A stretch of 64,000 bases of DNA from Hymenobacter sp. APR13 (GTDB lineage Bacteria; Bacteroidota; Bacteroidia; Cytophagales; Hymenobacteraceae), in contig NZ_CP006587.1 of the NCBI RefSeq assembly GCF_000737515.1, forward strand, positions 496,001 through 560,000, given 5' to 3'. Made by a program: the position numbers and the translations under genes. Below are positions 42,280-51,365 of this stretch, piece after piece. The stretch's first letter is position 1. Each line of letters begins with the position of its first letter. The notes below the pieces were generated by a model, which saw only the letters and a program-made list of their open reading frames with translations, did not search any database and had not been told where the DNA came from.

Positions 42280-42474
42280 TTATTTCCTATTCAATGCAGC
42301 GGACACTTCAACAGTGTCGAGGCCGGTGTAAGCGCAGAAGTCCTGCACGGTGACCAGGGCGCCTTGCGGTTTGCCGGCGGCCTGGCGGGCGCGGCGCAGC
42401 AGGCGCTTGGCGGCATCATAGCTGCGGCCGGTGAGGGTGGCTACGTCTTTGGGATAGAGGCAGATGCGTGGCAT
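42280..42474 (-). CDS. Small predicted helix-turn-helix protein
   Basis: 64 residues from the ATG at 42474, MPRICLYPKDVATLTGRSY followed by DAAKRLLRRARQAAGK and DFCAYTGLDTVEVSAAL. The pattern (a short HTH with TGRSY, then a charged helix, then a second helix pair) recurs in small Bacteroidota proteins of unknown role. It is transcribed away from the next gene, with a shared 150-base promoter region. DNA binding is inferred from the HTH-like shape only. The frame is open to 42555 but that extension looks non-coding. Confidence 0.65.
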   Translation of the reverse strand: MPRICLYPKDVATLTGRSYDAAKRLLRRARQAAGKPQGALVTVQDFCAYTGLDTVEVSAALNRK

Positions 42475-42623
42475 GGAAGTATAGTGGGGTATGCGGGGTT
42501 CAATGGGGCAGCAAGCGAATATCAGCAAAAATAGTTGCACAACTTTGGTGTACACCAGCGCCGATATACCTGCTGCGCGGATCTGGTGAGCAACTTTTTT
42601 TCACCCTAACCCTTCTTACAACG

Positions 42624-43370
42624 ATGGCACAACAAACCGGAATTCTGGGGTTGCGCGGCACGGTGGGCGGGTTGGTGTTCCGCAAAGACGGTTCGGTGGC
42701 GCAAAAGCCAGCGAGCAACAAAGCGGCATTCGCCAACAAACCCAGCATGGAGCGCACCCGCGAAAACGCCAACGAATTTGGCCTGGCGGCCAAATACAGC
42801 AAACTGCTGCGCGACGCGCTGCGGGTAGCCATTTCGGCGGCCAGCGACAGTCAGGTAGCGGCCCGCCTGACCAAGGTGATGCGCGAAGTTATCACGCTGG
42901 ACGACACCAACGACCGGGGGCAGCGCGTGTTTGACGCGGCCAACTCGGCCCCGCTGCTGGGCTTCAACTTCAACGCCGGGGCCGGCATCGGGCAGACGAT
43001 GTACTTCCCGTTTGAGGTGACGGGTAGCGGCGCGGACGTGACGCTGAGCATCCCGGCGCTGAATCCCGTCGCGGACATTGCCGCGCCGCAGGGCGCCACC
43101 CACTTCGAGGTGGTGTTTGCCGCGGCCGAGCTGGACATGGAGACGATGACCTTCACGGGGGGCCGCGTGGCGGCTCCGCTGGGGGTGCTGCCCATCAACA
43201 CGGCCCCGCTGGCCGACCAGCAGGTGGTAGCCAGCTTCGCGGCCGTACCGGCCGCTGCTTCGCTGGTGGTGGGTGTGGTAGGCATCAACTTCTACCAGCA
43301 GGTGAACGGCAAAAACTACCCGCTCAACAACAACAGCACCAACCCGCTGGCCATTGAGTACGTGGCGTAA
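42624..43370 (+). CDS. Conserved hypothetical protein with N-terminal helical and C-terminal beta parts
   Basis: 248 residues. The N-terminus MAQQTGILGLRGTVGGLVF, then a basic helix rich in Arg/Asn (MERTRENANEFGLAAKYSKLLRDALR), is a layout I recognise from unnamed Bacteroidota proteins; the second half is beta-rich and hydrophobic (YFPFEVTGSGADVTLSIPAL). The divergent HTH gene at 42280 and the gene at 43450 often travel with such proteins, from memory. No catalytic motif, signal peptide or membrane segment is clear. A hairpin terminator follows. Confidence 0.7.
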   Translation: MAQQTGILGLRGTVGGLVFRKDGSVAQKPASNKAAFANKPSMERTRENANEFGLAAKYSKLLRDALRVAISAASDSQVAARLTKVMREVITLDDTNDRGQRVFDAANSAPLLGFNFNAGAGIGQTMYFPFEVTGSGADVTLSIPALNPVADIAAPQGATHFEVVFAAAELDMETMTFTGGRVAAPLGVLPINTAPLADQQVVASFAAVPAAASLVVGVVGINFYQQVNGKNYPLNNNSTNPLAIEYVA

Positions 43371-43389
43371 TCGCGCCGCAGCATAGGAG

Positions 43390-43419
43390 AAGCGGCCGGC
43401 TGGCAACGGCCGGCCGCTT
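43390..43419 (+). terminator. Intrinsic terminator after the 42624 gene
   Basis: AAGCGGCCGG (43390-43399) pairs with CCGGCCGCTT (43410-43419), 10-base loop, followed by TATTTTTT. The next gene begins 31 bases later. Confidence 0.85.
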
Positions 43420-43449
43420 TATTTTTTCAACCTCGTAACACATTTTCTT

Positions 43450-43932
43450 ATGCCTCTGACGGCGTATCAAACCCAATACAAGCGGCGCATGAAGCGCGCT
43501 ATCAGCCAGCGGGCTTCGGCCGATAAAAAAGCCCGGCGCTACGCGCAACTGCTGGCCGATGCCCTCACGCTGGGCAGCAGCGCGGCCGCGCAGATGAACG
43601 CGCTGAACCAGCTCTACAACGTGGACGTGAGCACGCAGACGCTACTGGTGCACGACCTGCAGCAGCTGGTGACGCCGGCGCAGCTGACCGGCACCCTGGC
43701 GCAAAGTACCCCGGGGGAAGAAGTGGTGTTGTTCAACCAGGTGCCGGACGGCAACGGCGGGCAGCCCCTGCCCGATAACCCGGTGTTTGGGGAGTTGATA
43801 ACTGGCTTGTCGTTTCCACTCTCTACTCCGCCAATTAAAGAGCCAACCATGAAGGCGGCATCTGCACCCGGTGCGCCTGTGGGAGAAAGAACCGTTCAGG
43901 AGGCGGAAACAGCGGTTCAACCTCATCCATAA
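43450..43932 (+). CDS. Hypothetical protein, basic N-terminus, disordered C-terminus
   Basis: 160 residues I do not recognise. The first 60 residues are strongly basic and helical (QTQYKRRMKRAISQRASADKKARRYAQLLADA), which could bind nucleic acid or a partner; the middle is alpha-helical (AAAQMNALNQLYNVDV); the last 70 are proline/glycine-rich and probably disordered. It follows the 42624 gene after a hairpin that may only attenuate. It ends 67 bases before the convergent FAD oxidoreductase gene, which begins a different gene block. No function assigned. Confidence 0.6.
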   Translation: MPLTAYQTQYKRRMKRAISQRASADKKARRYAQLLADALTLGSSAAAQMNALNQLYNVDVSTQTLLVHDLQQLVTPAQLTGTLAQSTPGEEVVLFNQVPDGNGGQPLPDNPVFGELITGLSFPLSTPPIKEPTMKAASAPGAPVGERTVQEAETAVQPHP

Positions 43933-43999
43933 GACGGAAACGAAGGAATATGAGAAAATTCTATGCAGGTGTAGGCACCATGAGATAATACTACGCTAC

Positions 44000-45313
44000 C
44001 TAGTAATCCAAGCTGAGATTGTACGCTATTTCCGCTTTCAACCGCTCATAGGCAATATCCCGCAACAGTTGATTGTTGCGTACGGCCAAGGCCGCCAACG
44101 CCCCACAGGCTTCGCCGGTAGCCGAGGAAGTAGGCATGATGCGGATGGCGCTGTGGCCTTCCCGGGTGGAAGAGATGCAACGGCCAGCCACCAGCAGATT
44201 GTCGGCCTGCTGCACCAGCAGGGCGCGCAGGGGCACCTCATAGTACTCCCCTTCTTCTACGTGCTCCAGCACGGAATCCTCGCCCTTCTGCCCGTGAATG
44301 TCGATGCCGTAGCTGGAGCGCGCCACTGGGTCCGGAAACTTGTGCATGTTGCGTACGTCGGCTCCGGTTACGGCGTAGTCGCCGACGGCGCGGCGGGTTT
44401 CGCGCACGCCGACCTGCACGGCGGTTTCCACGAGGTAGGAGTTTTCAAAACCGGGTAGTTCCTGCTGAATCAGTTGCACCAGCTGGTTTACCTGATTGCG
44501 GCCGGTGAGCTCGGCGGCTGTAAGGTCGGGTGAGGAGGAGCCATCGAGGCCGAGCACATTGCTGGTATTGAAAGAGCCTTCGCCGGAGCCCGGCAGGGTA
44601 GTGAAAAAGATATACTCGATTTCCGGGGGCAGGCGCTTTTCGGCGATGGCGCGGCGCACGTTGCTCCAGTAGCCCGCCACCGACACGATTTTCGAGAAGT
44701 CGAAATCGTAGGTCATCCAGTCGAAGAAGTCATGCTTGTTGGCCTGGACGTAGTCGGTGGCCCGCTGAATATCGATACCGCCCATGCGAAAAAACAGTGT
44801 CAGGGCCTGCAGCAGGCCGGTTTTTTCGTCGCCCTTTACCCACGGAAAGTTGCCCAGAAAAACCAGTTGCGCGTCGCCGGTGGTGTCAATAAATACGTCT
44901 CCGGCCACTGTCACTTCGCGGCCATCAACGAGAACATCGAGGGCGGCGAGGCGGTTGCCTTCGCGCTGCGCCCGCGCAATTTCGCCGTGCAGCAGCACCG
45001 TAACACCCGCCGCCTGCAGCAGCTCATAGGCCGAGGAGCGGAAAGAACTGGCATAGAACCCGTTGTCAATCATACCGTTCTGACGGCGCATACCGTTTTC
45101 CAGGTCCTCGAACACCCCCCGCACCAGCGGCAGGCCGTGTACGGTGTGCTTCATGAACGGGCCTACCATCCCCGCCGTACTCATGCCGCCCACGAAGCCG
45201 TAGTGCTCCACCAGCAGCACCGAAGCGCCCATCCGCCCGGCCTTCACGGCTGCCGCAATGCCGGCAATACCAGCCCCAGCCACAATCACATCGTATTTCT
45301 GCTTCAGCTCCAT
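44000..45313 (-). CDS. FAD-dependent oxidoreductase (PF12831-type)
   Basis: 437 residues. The N-terminal FAD-binding motif is VIVAGAGIAGIAAAVKAGRMG with the GG pair VEHYGFVGGMSTAGMV; later DVFIDTTGDAQLVF and the C-terminal LLVAGRCISSTREGHSAIRIMPTSSATGEACGALAALAVR close the FAD site. Family members are found in glycan-utilisation loci and are often labelled xanthan-lyase-like, but a defined reaction is not established. It is the last gene of the long minus-strand locus, following a shorter FAD protein. Confidence 0.9.
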   Translation of the reverse strand: MELKQKYDVIVAGAGIAGIAAAVKAGRMGASVLLVEHYGFVGGMSTAGMVGPFMKHTVHGLPLVRGVFEDLENGMRRQNGMIDNGFYASSFRSSAYELLQAAGVTVLLHGEIARAQREGNRLAALDVLVDGREVTVAGDVFIDTTGDAQLVFLGNFPWVKGDEKTGLLQALTLFFRMGGIDIQRATDYVQANKHDFFDWMTYDFDFSKIVSVAGYWSNVRRAIAEKRLPPEIEYIFFTTLPGSGEGSFNTSNVLGLDGSSSPDLTAAELTGRNQVNQLVQLIQQELPGFENSYLVETAVQVGVRETRRAVGDYAVTGADVRNMHKFPDPVARSSYGIDIHGQKGEDSVLEHVEEGEYYEVPLRALLVQQADNLLVAGRCISSTREGHSAIRIMPTSSATGEACGALAALAVRNNQLLRDIAYERLKAEIAYNLSLDY

Positions 45314-45377
45314 AAGGAAAAGTCTCGTCTTAGGGGAAGGCCGTTACTGGGCGTTCCGTCTTTCGGCATTGGGTTGG

Positions 45378-46283
45378 TTACTGAACTGCTGGCTGCGCGG
45401 CTTGAGCGGCCACGACGGCAGCCTCCAGGTCGGCAGCGCGCTGCAGCCACTGGTGGGGCGCATAAGCGCGGCCGGGCAGCAAATCGGCGGCGCAGCTGAA
45501 GTAGCCACTGAAATCGGCTGGCGCAGCTTCATAAAGCAGCTGGGTTTCGGCCGGCACAATCTGCAGCCGGGCTTGCAGCGGCGCCAGCGCGGCGGTCAGG
45601 GTATCCAGCATATCGTTGGCCGTGGTTTCAACAAACGTGGGATGCGCAGCGGGCAGGCCCAGAGCCAGCCAATAGCGGCCATCGGACAGGCGTACGGCCT
45701 GCTGCAGGCCCGCCAGGGCCTGGATGGTAGCGGCGGCAGCTTCCGGCACGGGGCTGGTGAACACGCACAGCCGGGCCCCGGTGAGCTGGCCGGTGCGGCG
45801 CACCAGGCGCGTAAGGTGGCCGGCATCGGTGGCATCGAAGACGCGGCGCGCCCGCACGATGAATTCACCTTCCTTGCCAATCAGGCTAAGTGTGGCGTAG
45901 CCATCGGCGTCGGCCGGAGCCAGCGCGCGGGCCTTCACGTGAAACAGCAGCGCCACCGACGACGCTTCCAGCGCATGCTGCAAGCTGATTTTGAGAACTT
46001 CCGGGTTGAGCACGCAGCCCTCCGGCCCTTCGTGCACTAGGGCGTAGGGGTTGGCCAGCAGCGGCCCGAACAGCTGCCGGGCGTGCGGCGTGGCCGCCTC
46101 AGGCCGCTGCTGCAGGCAGCTCAGGCTTTCCGTGACGCTGCCGCCGGGAAAGCCGTAAGCGTTGAGCACCAGCACGTCGTAGCCGGCGGCCGCGTAGTGC
46201 AGCGCCAGCAGAATCCCGCCCACCGAGGCCCCGTACACGACGTAGTCGTAGGGCTGCGAACGATCCAGCGAATGAATTTGCAT
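45378..46283 (-). CDS. Second FAD-dependent oxidoreductase-like protein, shorter and divergent
   Basis: 301 residues. The dinucleotide motif is YVVYGASVGGILLALHYAAAG, with Ser in place of the second Gly of GxGxxG and a following YGFPGGSVTES, matching the glycine-rich loop of the same family. It lacks the C-terminal FAD motif seen in the neighbour, so it may be a partner subunit or a degenerate paralogue. It lies 64 bases upstream of the larger oxidoreductase. Activity is uncertain. Confidence 0.75.
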   Translation of the reverse strand: MQIHSLDRSQPYDYVVYGASVGGILLALHYAAAGYDVLVLNAYGFPGGSVTESLSCLQQRPEAATPHARQLFGPLLANPYALVHEGPEGCVLNPEVLKISLQHALEASSVALLFHVKARALAPADADGYATLSLIGKEGEFIVRARRVFDATDAGHLTRLVRRTGQLTGARLCVFTSPVPEAAAATIQALAGLQQAVRLSDGRYWLALGLPAAHPTFVETTANDMLDTLTAALAPLQARLQIVPAETQLLYEAAPADFSGYFSCAADLLPGRAYAPHQWLQRAADLEAAVVAAQAAQPAVQ

Positions 46284-46428
46284 AGAGAAAATGAAAAGCG
46301 GCTCGAAGGCCCTAAAGCAGCGTTAGAGCGCGCCAGAACTGCTGCTACAGACCAGTGAAAGATGAATTCCCCCTAACTCCCGGTCCAGCCAGCCAGGGTT
46401 TTTACTAAGTCGCGTGAAGGCTCCGGTC

Positions 46429-46532
46429 CGTCATGCTTCATCTGGCGTCCGCCAAGCCGAAGCATCTCTATTACACCGGTTGGTTAGCATTGCAACGAAG
46501 CAGTAGGGATGTTTCGGCAAGCTCAGCATGAC
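46429..46532. repeat. Palindromic intergenic repeat, family A copy 2
   Basis: About 104 bases similar to 3000-3096: shared blocks CCGTCATGCT, CCGAAGCATCTCTA, GCAACGAAGC, GTAG and GCTCAGCATGACG at matching places. It lies in the 294-base spacer upstream of the short FAD gene; the rest of that spacer has no gene. Confidence 0.82.
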
Positions 46533-46577
46533 GCTTATGTAAGCTTCCAGCAAGTTTCCAGATGCAGCTTAGCGGCA

Positions 46578-47795
46578 TTATTTGGCTTGCATATCTACCG
46601 GAACCAGCGTGATGGGCGTGGGCAGGCACGAGGCACCGGGCGGCGAGTACGTAAGGTGAATAAGCTGCTCCTGGCCGTCGGCGGGCGGGGCAAAAACCTG
46701 GATAACAACCGCCTCGGGCTCCTTTTTGGTGGCTGCTTTGTCGGAGGGCAGCTTCACAATGCCGCCGGGGTGCAGGCCGGCACTGACTACCACGCTGGTG
46801 GCCATGGCCCCACACCAGTTGTTGTTGGGTCCGCCGCCGCGGGCGTTGCGCGTGAGCAAGGCCAGGCCGCGGCCATCGGTGCTGCGCCAGCGGATGTTGA
46901 TGTCGTAGAGCACGCCGTAGTTGCCCTTGAGCACGGCCGTTTCCGAAGTGTGACTGGCGGTGCCCTCCACCCACGGGTCGCGCTGGCCATCGGCCACGGT
47001 GATTTCGGCCGCGCCGTGGCGTGTGTCGAACACCGAGTCGGGCTGCACGCGGTAGTTGCTCACGCCAAACACGCCGCGGCCGGCCCCGCTCTTGCTTTTG
47101 CCGGGCAGCACCGGGGGGTTACGGGCCAGCGCCGTGGGGCCAGGAGTGCCGGGGCTGGTCTGCAGCACCGTGATTTCAGCGGGCTGGTCGATGAGAAACT
47201 CGTAGAAGCCGTGCACCAAGTCGTCGTAGCTGACTGTGGTCTTCTCCCATTTCTCGTCCAGGGCTACGGCCTGCCCGGCTTTCACCTGCCGTACCTTCGG
47301 GCTGGGCTGCGAGGCGAAGTAGTCGGCCAGGCCCTGGCTGCCAATCTTCAGGTAGTCGCCGCCGGGCGGCTGGGCCGAGTACTTGAGCATCTGCAAGCGC
47401 ATGGGGCCGGGACCCAGGTTTCTGATAAGAGCCGTGATTTTGCGGTCCATCTTTTGGGGCTCCTTCACGCCGTTCACGTTGTAGAGGTAGAAGCGCACGG
47501 TGCCGGGCAGCACCCGCTCCCGGAATACCGCTGCTTCTGGCACCCGGATATACTCCGGGTCGTCGCTGATGAGAAACTGCGGGCCTGGCAGCACCAGCTT
47601 GCGGTAGCTTAGCTGCCGGGCCTTCTGAAAGGCAAACTCCGGCAGCTCCACGCTGGCCCCGGGCTTGGCCTGCAGAATACGGGCGCTGGTGGAGTCAGGC
47701 GGGGCAGGTTGGGTGGCCTTCACCGAAACGATGGCGCCGGCCAGCAGCACCGCCAAGCTGATTTCCTCTTTCCAGGTGTTGAAGGAAAATTTCAT
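46578..47795 (-). CDS. Exported protein of unknown family
   Basis: 405 residues from the ATG at 47795 (MKFSFNTWKEEISLAVLLAGAIVS), with a signal or anchor segment at about 11-27. The mature part is probably beta-rich; repeated short motifs and SPPGASCLPTPITLVPVDMQAK at the end have no family I can name. An open extension to 47852 is unlikely. It lies between the T9SS protein and the FAD genes, same strand, so it is probably part of the glycan locus. I cannot assign a function. Confidence 0.65.
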   Translation of the reverse strand: MKFSFNTWKEEISLAVLLAGAIVSVKATQPAPPDSTSARILQAKPGASVELPEFAFQKARQLSYRKLVLPGPQFLISDDPEYIRVPEAAVFRERVLPGTVRFYLYNVNGVKEPQKMDRKITALIRNLGPGPMRLQMLKYSAQPPGGDYLKIGSQGLADYFASQPSPKVRQVKAGQAVALDEKWEKTTVSYDDLVHGFYEFLIDQPAEITVLQTSPGTPGPTALARNPPVLPGKSKSGAGRGVFGVSNYRVQPDSVFDTRHGAAEITVADGQRDPWVEGTASHTSETAVLKGNYGVLYDINIRWRSTDGRGLALLTRNARGGGPNNNWCGAMATSVVVSAGLHPGGIVKLPSDKAATKKEPEAVVIQVFAPPADGQEQLIHLTYSPPGASCLPTPITLVPVDMQAK

Positions 47796-47940
47796 GGTAA
47801 AAATTTGGATGGGAAGGGAAAAACAGGGCAGTAAAAAAAGAAGAGAAACCAAGTTCCTCTTCTTTTTCGACCTAAAGTATACGTGGCGGCCGAAGCATAT
47901 CCTTCGGCGCGCTTGCTGTCATAACTTATTATCAGATAGA

Positions 47941-49362
47941 TTATTGAATCATAATTTTACGTACACCAACGCCGGCCGGGGCCTTCACCTGCAGCAAATA
48001 CACGCCGGCGGCCAGTTGCGGCAGCGCCAACTGCTGGCGGCCCGGTTGGGCAGTGCCCTGCGCCACTACGCGGCCCTGCAAATCCTGCACCTGCCAGGTC
48101 TGCACGGTACGGTCCTGGATGTCGAGCGTGAAAGAGCCGGCGCTGGGGTTGGGGTGCACCTGCATGGCGGCAGTAAGGGCGGCCGAGCGGGTGCTCAGCA
48201 CGGTGGTAGCCGTGGCTGTGGAAGCGGCTGACAGCGCTTCGCGCAACGCGAAGGCCTTGATATAGTAGGTGGTATTGGCGCGCAGGCCGGGAATATTGGC
48301 CGTGACGGTGGTGGTGCCGGCGGCCGGGCTCAGTACCTGCACGCGCCCATAGTCGGGGGTATTGGCCGTGGCCGTAGGGTTGAGGCCGAAGCTGGCGCCG
48401 CTGGTGCTATAGTACACCTCATAGGCAATTTCATCGGCGCCATCCGTGAAGCTCACGTTGAGGCTGGTGCCGGCGGCCGTGGCTGTCAGGTTGGCGGGAG
48501 CGGCCAGCGGGGCGGCAGCCGTGGGGGTTGGGTCGAAGGTGAAGCTGCGACGCTGGGCGGCGGTGCTGCTGGTGAGGGCCAGAATGGGGCCGGCGGCCTG
48601 GGCATTCACCCCCGAGAATGCCGCCACGTTGTAGCGGGCCTCCGGAATGCTGGTAGCCACGTAAATCGTATTGTAAGTGGGCGGCGTGGTGGTGGCGTCC
48701 ACTTTGTGGGTCAGGCCCACCTGGAAGCCCTTATTGGCCCCCGTAGAACCGATGTTCATGCTGCCGTACACGTACTCGATAACGTTGCTGGTTTCGTAGA
48801 AGCGCATCTGGTAGGTGGCATCTACGGTGCCGCTGTTGGCCAGCACGCCCAGGTTCAGGTACTCCACCACCAGCACGCGGTTGGGCGCCGTGCCGGTAGT
48901 TTTGTAGTGAATCTTGCCCGTAGACGACGGCCCGATGGTGGCCACATCGGCGGCGGCGAAGGCCCGGTGGAAGGCCGCAAACCGCTCCAGCCCGCCCGTG
49001 AGGGTGGCGGCTACTACCAGGTTTTCCTCGGCCAGGCTTACCAGGCCGGTGGTGGTGGCGCTGAACTGGCTGAACCGCTGGCCATAGAACCAGAGGTCAA
49101 ACCCGATAGGCTGAAACGTGGAGCCGGGCACGTTGGTGGCCCCCGGCCCGAAGAGCTGGGTGGTGCCTGTGCTCATGTCGATGGCGGCGCCGGTGCGGCT
49201 GGTGGCCAGGCTGGCGGCCGTACCGGTGGTCCAGCGGTAGCGGTTCATGTCCAGCTGGGCCTGGGCCGAGTGCGACGAAGCGGCCAGCAGCGCGGCCAGG
49301 GCCGTGAAGCGGGCCAGTCGCTTGGGAGCAGCTTGGTGGAGAAGAGTAGAAAGTGACTTCAT
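47941..49362 (-). CDS. T9SS-exported protein with fibronectin type III domain
   Basis: 473 residues from the ATG at 49362. A signal peptide (SSHSAQAQ) is followed by a beta-rich N-terminal region, an FN3 domain (about 300-395, APANLTATAAGTSLNVSFTD), and a C-terminal type IX sorting domain (about 400-473): VHPNPSAGSFTLDI, LQGRVVAQG, GVYLLQVKA and a basic end RKIMIQ. So it is secreted through the type IX system and attached to the surface or released. No catalytic domain is seen; binding or presentation of glycan is likely. Confidence 0.85.
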   Translation of the reverse strand: MKSLSTLLHQAAPKRLARFTALAALLAASSHSAQAQLDMNRYRWTTGTAASLATSRTGAAIDMSTGTTQLFGPGATNVPGSTFQPIGFDLWFYGQRFSQFSATTTGLVSLAEENLVVAATLTGGLERFAAFHRAFAAADVATIGPSSTGKIHYKTTGTAPNRVLVVEYLNLGVLANSGTVDATYQMRFYETSNVIEYVYGSMNIGSTGANKGFQVGLTHKVDATTTPPTYNTIYVATSIPEARYNVAAFSGVNAQAAGPILALTSSTAAQRRSFTFDPTPTAAAPLAAPANLTATAAGTSLNVSFTDGADEIAYEVYYSTSGASFGLNPTATANTPDYGRVQVLSPAAGTTTVTANIPGLRANTTYYIKAFALREALSAASTATATTVLSTRSAALTAAMQVHPNPSAGSFTLDIQDRTVQTWQVQDLQGRVVAQGTAQPGRQQLALPQLAAGVYLLQVKAPAGVGVRKIMIQ

Positions 49363-49415
49363 AGGAGGTGGGAATTGGAGGTGAGAACTGTATGATAACT
49401 GGCAAACGAAGGACG

Positions 49416-51269
49416 CTAGCGGCGGAGCTGGACGTTGGCGCTGAGCCACTGCCCGCTGGCCTGGCGGGCCTGCACCACATACTGGCCTGCGGGCAGCGCA
49501 GTGCGCAGCTGCACGGTGTAGGCGGCCCCGGCCGCAAGGCGCACCGGCTGCTCGAACACCACGCGGCCCAGCTGGTCGGTCACGCGCACGGCCGTCAGGG
49601 CGGTTTCGGCCCGCACCGAGAAGGTGCCCGGGCTGGGGTTGGGGAAAGCCTGTAGCTGGCTGCCGGTAGCCTTGCGCGACTGGCGGGTGCTGAGCGGCGC
49701 GGCCCGACCATCAAGGCGGCGGTTGCGCACCAGCAGCACTGCGTCGGCACTCACGAAGCGGCCGGCGGGGGTGTTGTCGGCACTCAGGCGCACCACGCGC
49801 TGGCGGCCGGCGCGCAGGTAGAAGTCGCCGAGCTTCACGAAGCCGGCATTGCCCACGCGGGTCTGGTCTACCGTCACGGTGGTAGCAGCTCCGGTGGCGT
49901 CCGTCACCTGGAAGGGCGCGGCGGCATTGCGGTTGCTGGAAACCACCTGGTAGGCGTACACCTCGTACCAGGCATCAGCGGGCACGGTGAGGAAATAGTC
50001 CAGGGCATTGCCGGCAGTGTTGTCGGCGTAGAGGCTGGGGCCGCTGTAGCCGGGGTTGTTGCTGGTCAGCCAGGTGCCCGAGCGCACGGCATTGGCAGCG
50101 TCGGTGATGGGCACTAGCGTCCGGAACGTGCGCCAGTCGGCGGCAGCAAACGGCGCGGTGGCCGGCGTGGCATAGCGCGTGCGGCTCAGGTAGCGGAAGC
50201 GGCCGGCCAGATCATCAATAAACCAGATGGCGCTGCCCAGAAAGCCTTTGCTGCGCGCCAGATCCAGGTAGCTCACAAGCTGCTGATTGGTGAGCACCAC
50301 CGACGAGCCGGGGCTGACGGCAAACGACGGATATACTTTTGTGGGGTCGTTGACCAGGTTTTTGGCGTAGGTGATGTAGCCGTCGTACACGGCCTGGGTG
50401 CTGGCGTAGCTCTGCACCTGCACGTTGTCGACCTTGTTGTTGTCGACCCACCACTTCCAGTCCTGCAGGTACTGGTTGTAGGCCGTGTAGGTGCTGGAGC
50501 CGTACTGGCTGGGCGCATTCGACACAATCAGGCGCGGATTCACGGCCTTGATGCTGTCGTACACGCGGGCATGGAAGGCGTTGATCTTGTCGGCCCGCCA
50601 GCGCATCCAGGCCGCGTCGTTGCCGGCCGTGGGCGGGGCCGCGCCGTTGTGCTCCTGCCGGTAGAGGCCGACGGTGAACGGGTCGTAGCCGTAGTCAAGG
50701 CTGGCGTAGCGGATGCGGTCTAGCTGAATGCCGTCCACGTCGTAGCGGCGGCTGATTTCAGTGGCCAGGCTGATGAGAAAGTTCTGGACGGCGGGGTTGC
50801 TCTGGGCCATCCAGTAGAAATTGCTGGCCGGGTCGAGCTGCTGGCCGCTGAGCTTGGTGGCGGTCCAGTCGGGGTGCACGTCCAGGATGGGGCCGCGCAC
50901 GGCCCCGGGCGCCAGGTTGCCGGTCCAGCCGGCCACAAAGCCGTACTCAAACCAGGCCTCCACCCGCAGCCCCACGCGGTGGCCTTCGGCAATGGCTTCG
51001 GCCAGAATGTCGCGGTCAGCGTAGGTGGGGTCGGTACGCAGGCCGGTCTGCTGGAAGAAGCGCGTGCTCTGAAACAGCGGATAGCCGCGGCTCCACACAT
51101 TCACATACACCGTGTTGAAGTTGGCCGAGGCCAGGCTGTCCATCTGCTGGGCAATGGCGGCGCGGCTGCTGTACTTGGTGCGCGTGAGCCAGGTAGCCCG
51201 CAGCTCCTGGGCCATAGTCGCGGCGGGCAGCAGCAAGGCCAGCACGGCGGTGAGGAAACGTTTTTTCAT
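49416..51269 (-). CDS. Secreted GHL10-family (DUF187) glycosyl hydrolase-like protein with T9SS tail
   Basis: 617 residues: signal peptide (MKKRFLTAVLALLLPAATMA), then a GHL10 TIM-barrel-like domain (about 22-360) with LRATWLTRTKYS, NFNTVYVNVWSRGYPLFQS, RVEAWFEYGFV and VDGIQLDRIRYA; a beta domain resembling golvesin C-terminal domains (about 395-520); and a type IX sorting domain ending FPNPSPGTFSV. GHL10 members are putative glycoside hydrolases; the substrate is not known. It lies between the GH20 gene and the FN3 protein on the same strand. Confidence 0.9.
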   Translation of the reverse strand: MKKRFLTAVLALLLPAATMAQELRATWLTRTKYSSRAAIAQQMDSLASANFNTVYVNVWSRGYPLFQSTRFFQQTGLRTDPTYADRDILAEAIAEGHRVGLRVEAWFEYGFVAGWTGNLAPGAVRGPILDVHPDWTATKLSGQQLDPASNFYWMAQSNPAVQNFLISLATEISRRYDVDGIQLDRIRYASLDYGYDPFTVGLYRQEHNGAAPPTAGNDAAWMRWRADKINAFHARVYDSIKAVNPRLIVSNAPSQYGSSTYTAYNQYLQDWKWWVDNNKVDNVQVQSYASTQAVYDGYITYAKNLVNDPTKVYPSFAVSPGSSVVLTNQQLVSYLDLARSKGFLGSAIWFIDDLAGRFRYLSRTRYATPATAPFAAADWRTFRTLVPITDAANAVRSGTWLTSNNPGYSGPSLYADNTAGNALDYFLTVPADAWYEVYAYQVVSSNRNAAAPFQVTDATGAATTVTVDQTRVGNAGFVKLGDFYLRAGRQRVVRLSADNTPAGRFVSADAVLLVRNRRLDGRAAPLSTRQSRKATGSQLQAFPNPSPGTFSVRAETALTAVRVTDQLGRVVFEQPVRLAAGAAYTVQLRTALPAGQYVVQARQASGQWLSANVQLRR

Positions 51270-51365
51270 GGGAAGACAGTCGGCAGTAAGCGGCCCCGCT
51301 GCCGCTGCCGCGGGGTGTGTGCTTACAGACCTGTTTTCAACCTGAATCCCCTAAGAGTGCGGGAA

